A stretch of DNA of 64,000 nt from Chrysemys picta bellii (Eukaryota; Chordata; Testudines; Emydidae). The stretch is taken from NCBI RefSeq assembly GCF_011386835.1, contig NC_088797.1, positions 98,776,264 to 98,840,263 of the forward strand, written 5' to 3'. This document shows, in pieces, positions 60,733 through 64,000 of the stretch. A program made the position numbers and the translations under genes. Each line of letters opens with the position of its first letter. The stretch's first letter is position 1. The notes under the pieces were generated by a model, which saw only the letters and a program-made list of their open reading frames with translations, searched no databases and was not told the origin of the DNA.

Positions 60733-61135
60733 CTAGTGGTGTTCCTCAAGCTTATTTAATATTTTCATTAATGAACTTGGCACAAAAAGTGGGAACATGC
60801 TAATTAAATTTGCAGATGACACAATGTTGTATGATATTCCGGTCTCCCTCCATATTGGCAATATCTCCCAAGAAAATTTGGATGACCTTGAAAACTGGAG
60901 TAATAAAAATGGGATGAAATTTAATAGTGCAAAGTCATGCATTTAGGGACTAATATTAATAATTTTTGCTATAAGCTTGGGACTTACCAGCTGGAAGCAA
61001 TGGAGGAGACAGACCTGGGTGTATTGGTTGATCACAGGATAACTGAGCTGCCAATGTGATGTTGCTGTGGAAAAAGGCTAATACCACACCTGATGCATCC
61101 TAGGATTGTATTTAGGATGTATATAGCCTAGGATT
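60733..61135 (+). pseudogene. CR1-clade reverse transcriptase fragment
   Basis: The plus strand reads SGVPQ (60736), then LFNIFINELG, KFADDTMLYDI with the catalytic FADD box at about 60807-60818, then LDDLENWSNKNGMKFN. It ends in a broken continuation around 60985-61130. Spacing between the boxes is shorter than in an intact enzyme, with part of the palm deleted. It belongs to a different, older subfamily than the copy at 47.2-48.4 kb. Confidence 0.7.
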
Positions 61136-62089
61136 GGCTATAACTTTTTACATTTCTTTCTGCCTTAGGACTGAATACTTTAACATATTCACTGTGCAGT
61201 ATCCTTCCTTCCTCTTTCTGTAGTTTGCACCATACTCTCTGCTGTTTTGTTGAGGTCTTCTTGGATACAATTTGGATGGATGATAGTGTGCAAAATAAAG
61301 CTGTACTATATATATTGTACCTTCACCAAAGAGGTCTGGGATCAGTGCTACTCATTAATAAATGAAATGTACTTTGAGCATCTTTTTGAAGACTGCAGCT
61401 TACATCAAACTGGTTGTGAGTTACACCTGCTCTCCAGCTCAGTTCAATGAATTATGGCTTAAACTCCAACTATCAAGCCAGGACTACAGTTTATAGAAGA
61501 ACTTGGGGGTTGGGGGAGGCAGAAAGACATGAATTTATTTACTGCATGAATTATATTGGATGTGAACTCTACACATCATCCAAAAGAAGCCTGCCAATAA
61601 ACTGCTAAATTTAGCCCAAGAAATTCTGGAACCATTGGGTGTAGTGGAGCTCACAAAGCAGTCTAGTCAATATATCACATGTGTAATAATAAGGGTGAAA
61701 CCTAAGAAGGAGCCAGTCTGCCAAAGAATGAGAACTTCCATATTTTACAGCACTGAAAAACTTGGTCCCAAGGTTCCCCTCATGTACTTGATGATGCCTT
61801 TCTGACAGGCTGAAAAACACATCAAAATCCTGTGTGGGGTTTTTTTACTTCTCTTCCCCCCTCCGCCCCCCTCCCCCCGCCCAATCATTGAACGTGTTTA
61901 AAGGGTAGGGAGATTTGAAGCAGTAGAATTGGATGGCAATGCCTACCTTTGAGAAATAAGTTACAGCAGTACAAGTCATTCTCATGGATTATGTTAAATT
62001 ACATGAATAATTATAATGGTGTGTTTGTAGCTAGTTAGGAGAATTTCAGCAGTGTTGCCAGCTTTTCAAACTAGTGCCCACAAGCAGGG
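61136..62089. other. Intergenic, no gene seen
   Basis: No supported gene. A C-rich stretch is at 61856-61881. Confidence 0.45.
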
Positions 62090-62157
62090 CCAGTGCAAGG
62101 ATATTTTGCGCCCTAGGCAAAACTTCCACCTTGCGCCCCCCTCCTGCAGGAGCATTG
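62090..62157. mobile_element. Left-end fragment of the GC-rich hAT MITE family
   Basis: It starts CAGGGCCAGTGCAAGG and includes 'ttttgcgccctaggc', shared with the complete element at 12493-12738. The right end is missing. Confidence 0.6.
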
Positions 62158-62351
62158 CTTATTATAAACGCTCAACAATGAATACTGCATAATGTGGCAT
62201 TGTTCATTAGAATTAATACACATTTGGCTTGAAAATTTATTAATTTCATTATTTAATCTACATATTTAATGAAAGAAAAATGGGTCTTCTGCACGTGGCT
62301 AGAGTCCCTCCTGCCCCACCCGCCCCCCATGGATCTGGAAAGGGATGTTTT

Positions 62352-62470
62352 GGGGATCAGAGCACAGAGCTGGGAGTCAGGATTTGGCTTCTATTCTCCA
62401 ACCTGCAACCAACTCACTGGATGACTTCAGGCAAGTAACATCCCATTCTGGGCTTCAGCTCCCCCCAGCA
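62352..62470 (+). repeat. MIR-type SINE fragment
   Basis: Contains 'agagctgggagtcaggattt', 'ctggatgacttcaggcaagt' and 'ctgggcttcagctccc', in MIR order. Confidence 0.6.
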
Positions 62471-63351
62471 CTAAGGTGTGAAATGGTGCCTTGCTCCTGG
62501 GCTGGAAAGTGCAATGCAGGCAGGAGAGTGTCTGAAGGCCTGTCTTCCCCACAGTTGTGAGACGAGGACAGAGTTCCAGCCTCCATCATGACCATCCTGG
62601 TTGCTTTATTCTGCCCCACGCCAATTGCTGCTGAAGCCCCTTACTCAGAAAGCTCTGGCCCAGGGCAGAGGCATCAGTGTCATTTTGGGCCTGATTTTCA
62701 GAGATGCTGAGCACCTGCGGTTCCCCCGATGTCTGTGGGAACTCCAGGGTTCTCAGTACTTCTGAAACTCAGGGCAATTTATTTCAAATGCTGGGCCAGG
62801 ACTGAGCCTGCAAAGGCAGGCCCATATACATCCCTCAATCCACAGCAGATCTCCCATCAATAACAATACAAGCAATCAGAAGAATGATGAGGGGCAGTTG
62901 GCCCAATGCTGGGAGTGGGGAGGATATGGCCCTAATGTGGTCACTAAACTTCTACCTAGTAAAGTTACCGGTGCATCTGCTGTCATTCAGTGGGAGAACA
63001 AAAATCTCTGGGGTGCTGCACCCTGCCTGATTAATGCTTCTGAGTTGCTCGCTCACTTGCAGTGGTTGTGCACCATGCAACTGGTCACCCATGTTACATG
63101 GAAATCTGGCTCTGACTGTGTCATAATTAGACTTAACAGTTACTGCCACATTTCCTTAGAGCTGTTGTCCCAGGCTGGCTGCAGACTCGGGCAGACAGAA
63201 CTGTTAGCTAGACGCCCATCACCTTTGGAAGATTTTCCTTGTAGCCATAAGGGCTCGAGACAGCCATGTTTCTTCACTGAAAATTTGTAGTGTGCTGCCC
63301 CTGAATTCCAGATTAATACCTTGTGTGGGCAGGTGCAGAGCTCAGGGCTTG

Positions 63352-63570
63352 AAGGTCTCTGGTCTAATCGGCTGAGCCAGCACAGAACTAGGAGCCTCAA
63401 TCTCCTGTGTTCAAAGCAGGACTCCGACAATGACTCCCCGGGTGACCTTGGGCAAGTCACATCCCTATTCTCTGCCTCAGCTTCCCCAAAAATGGGGCTC
63501 TATTTACCTGCTCCACAGGGCTGCAGGGATGGATGGGGATGAAGCTTTGGAAGGTGGCACGTGCTGAGGA
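63352..63570 (+). repeat. MIR-type SINE
   Basis: Contains a head-like 'tctaatcggctgagccagca', the core 'gaccttgggcaagtcacatc', 'tctctgcctcagcttcccc' and 'aaaatggggctctatttacc', which follow MIR over about 200 bp. Confidence 0.7.
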
Positions 63571-63639
63571 CAGTTACTCTTTTTTGCAGCTCTTTAACCC
63601 TGTATCCTCTGGCAGGGCCATGATCCACCCCCGCAGGTG

Positions 63640-64000
63640 AACAAGTGGCCACGGTTTCCTCTTCCTTTCCCCTACCCCCAACCTCGCCCCCCTCCCGCCG
63701 CTGCATTGCTGTCAATAGTGCCAGCTGCAGGTGGGCTGATGTCACCCGCTCCGATCTGCAGCCGGCACCCTTGGGCAGCAGCCGCTGCTGCAGCAGGGGG
63801 TTCGGGACAGCCAGAGCTGGGAGGGGAGCGAGCCAGGGAGCGATGTGGCAGCCCGGGGGCTCGGGAAGGAGGTGACTCCGGGCTGACGGGGGGGGGGGGG
63901 ACACAGCAGAGAGAGGCAGCGGGGCCCACGGTTGCAGAGGACACCAGCAGAGGTAGGTGCTAACACAGCTGCAAGCGGCCCATCCTCCCGCCAGGAGCAA
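63640..64000. promoter_or_regulatory. CpG-rich block, possible promoter of a gene beyond the right edge
   Basis: About twenty CpG dinucleotides occur in 360 bp, against near absence in most of the window. GC is high, with runs such as 'gcagccgctgctgcagcagg'. A CRE-like TGATGTCA is at 63739 and a 13-nt G run near 63888. GAG followed by GTAGGTGC at about 63950 could be a splice donor on the plus strand, and GAG|GTGACT at about 63871 is an alternative. No protein family is recognisable, so gene and orientation are unknown. Unlike the two CpG-rich MITEs it shows no inverted ends within the window. Confidence 0.4.

Noticed and set aside
63500..64000. 166-codon minus-strand frame in the CpG-rich edge
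   Set aside because: Low-complexity Pro/Ala/Leu content from GC-rich DNA; the left part overlaps a MIR SINE.

Overview
The window looks like vertebrate nuclear DNA, most probably from a turtle. It is AT-rich, almost free of long open frames, and dense in CR1 LINE copies. It also carries short terminal-inverted-repeat elements and LTRs of the kind I associate with chelonian genomes. The turtle assignment is inference from repeat content.

Only one host-gene exon is convincing: the terminal coding exon of DNTT (terminal deoxynucleotidyltransferase) on the plus strand at 13836-13922, with a polyadenylation signal at 14061. Everything to its left is then best read as the last DNTT intron (more than 13.8 kb). 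Everything to its right reads as intergenic DNA up to a CpG-rich block at the right edge (63.64-63.99 kb) that may be another promoter. I could not recognise exons of the genes that follow DNTT in mammals (OPALIN, TLL2).

Left part (0-13.8 kb): a hAT-like MITE, an antisense CR1, a 1.6 kb PIF/Harbinger-type element (4868-6458), two MITEs with perfect 8-bp target duplications, and a foldback element with 15-bp flanking repeats. The Harbinger element carries remnants of its Myb-like and transposase genes. Between them lies an intronless, broken copy of the zinc-finger (ADD) region of the host DNA methyltransferase DNMT3B. This gene capture is the most striking item in the window.

Middle part (14-46 kb): solo-LTR-like repeats (about 15.3, 20.3 and 43.7 kb), CR1 copies in both orientations (21.6, 30.6 and 42.6-45.3 kb), MIR-type SINEs, two more foldback elements with long target duplications, and a perfect 44-bp inverted repeat at 20987-21084.

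Right part (46-64 kb): a relatively young CR1 with an open ORF2 reverse-transcriptase frame (47.2-48.4 kb), a decayed but nearly full-length gene of an unnamed mobile-element-associated protein family (51849-53547), further MITEs, a 731-bp solo LTR (58238-58968) and a CR1 reverse-transcriptase fragment (60.7 kb). The decayed gene is preceded by four copies of ATGATGCAAT/ATTGCATCAT spaced 21, 21 and 30 bp. That motif equals the C/EBP-ATF amino-acid response element core.

The genes do not form a pathway. The window is one immune-gene terminus followed by a repeat-built intergenic region, and its interest lies in what the repeats have captured or carry.
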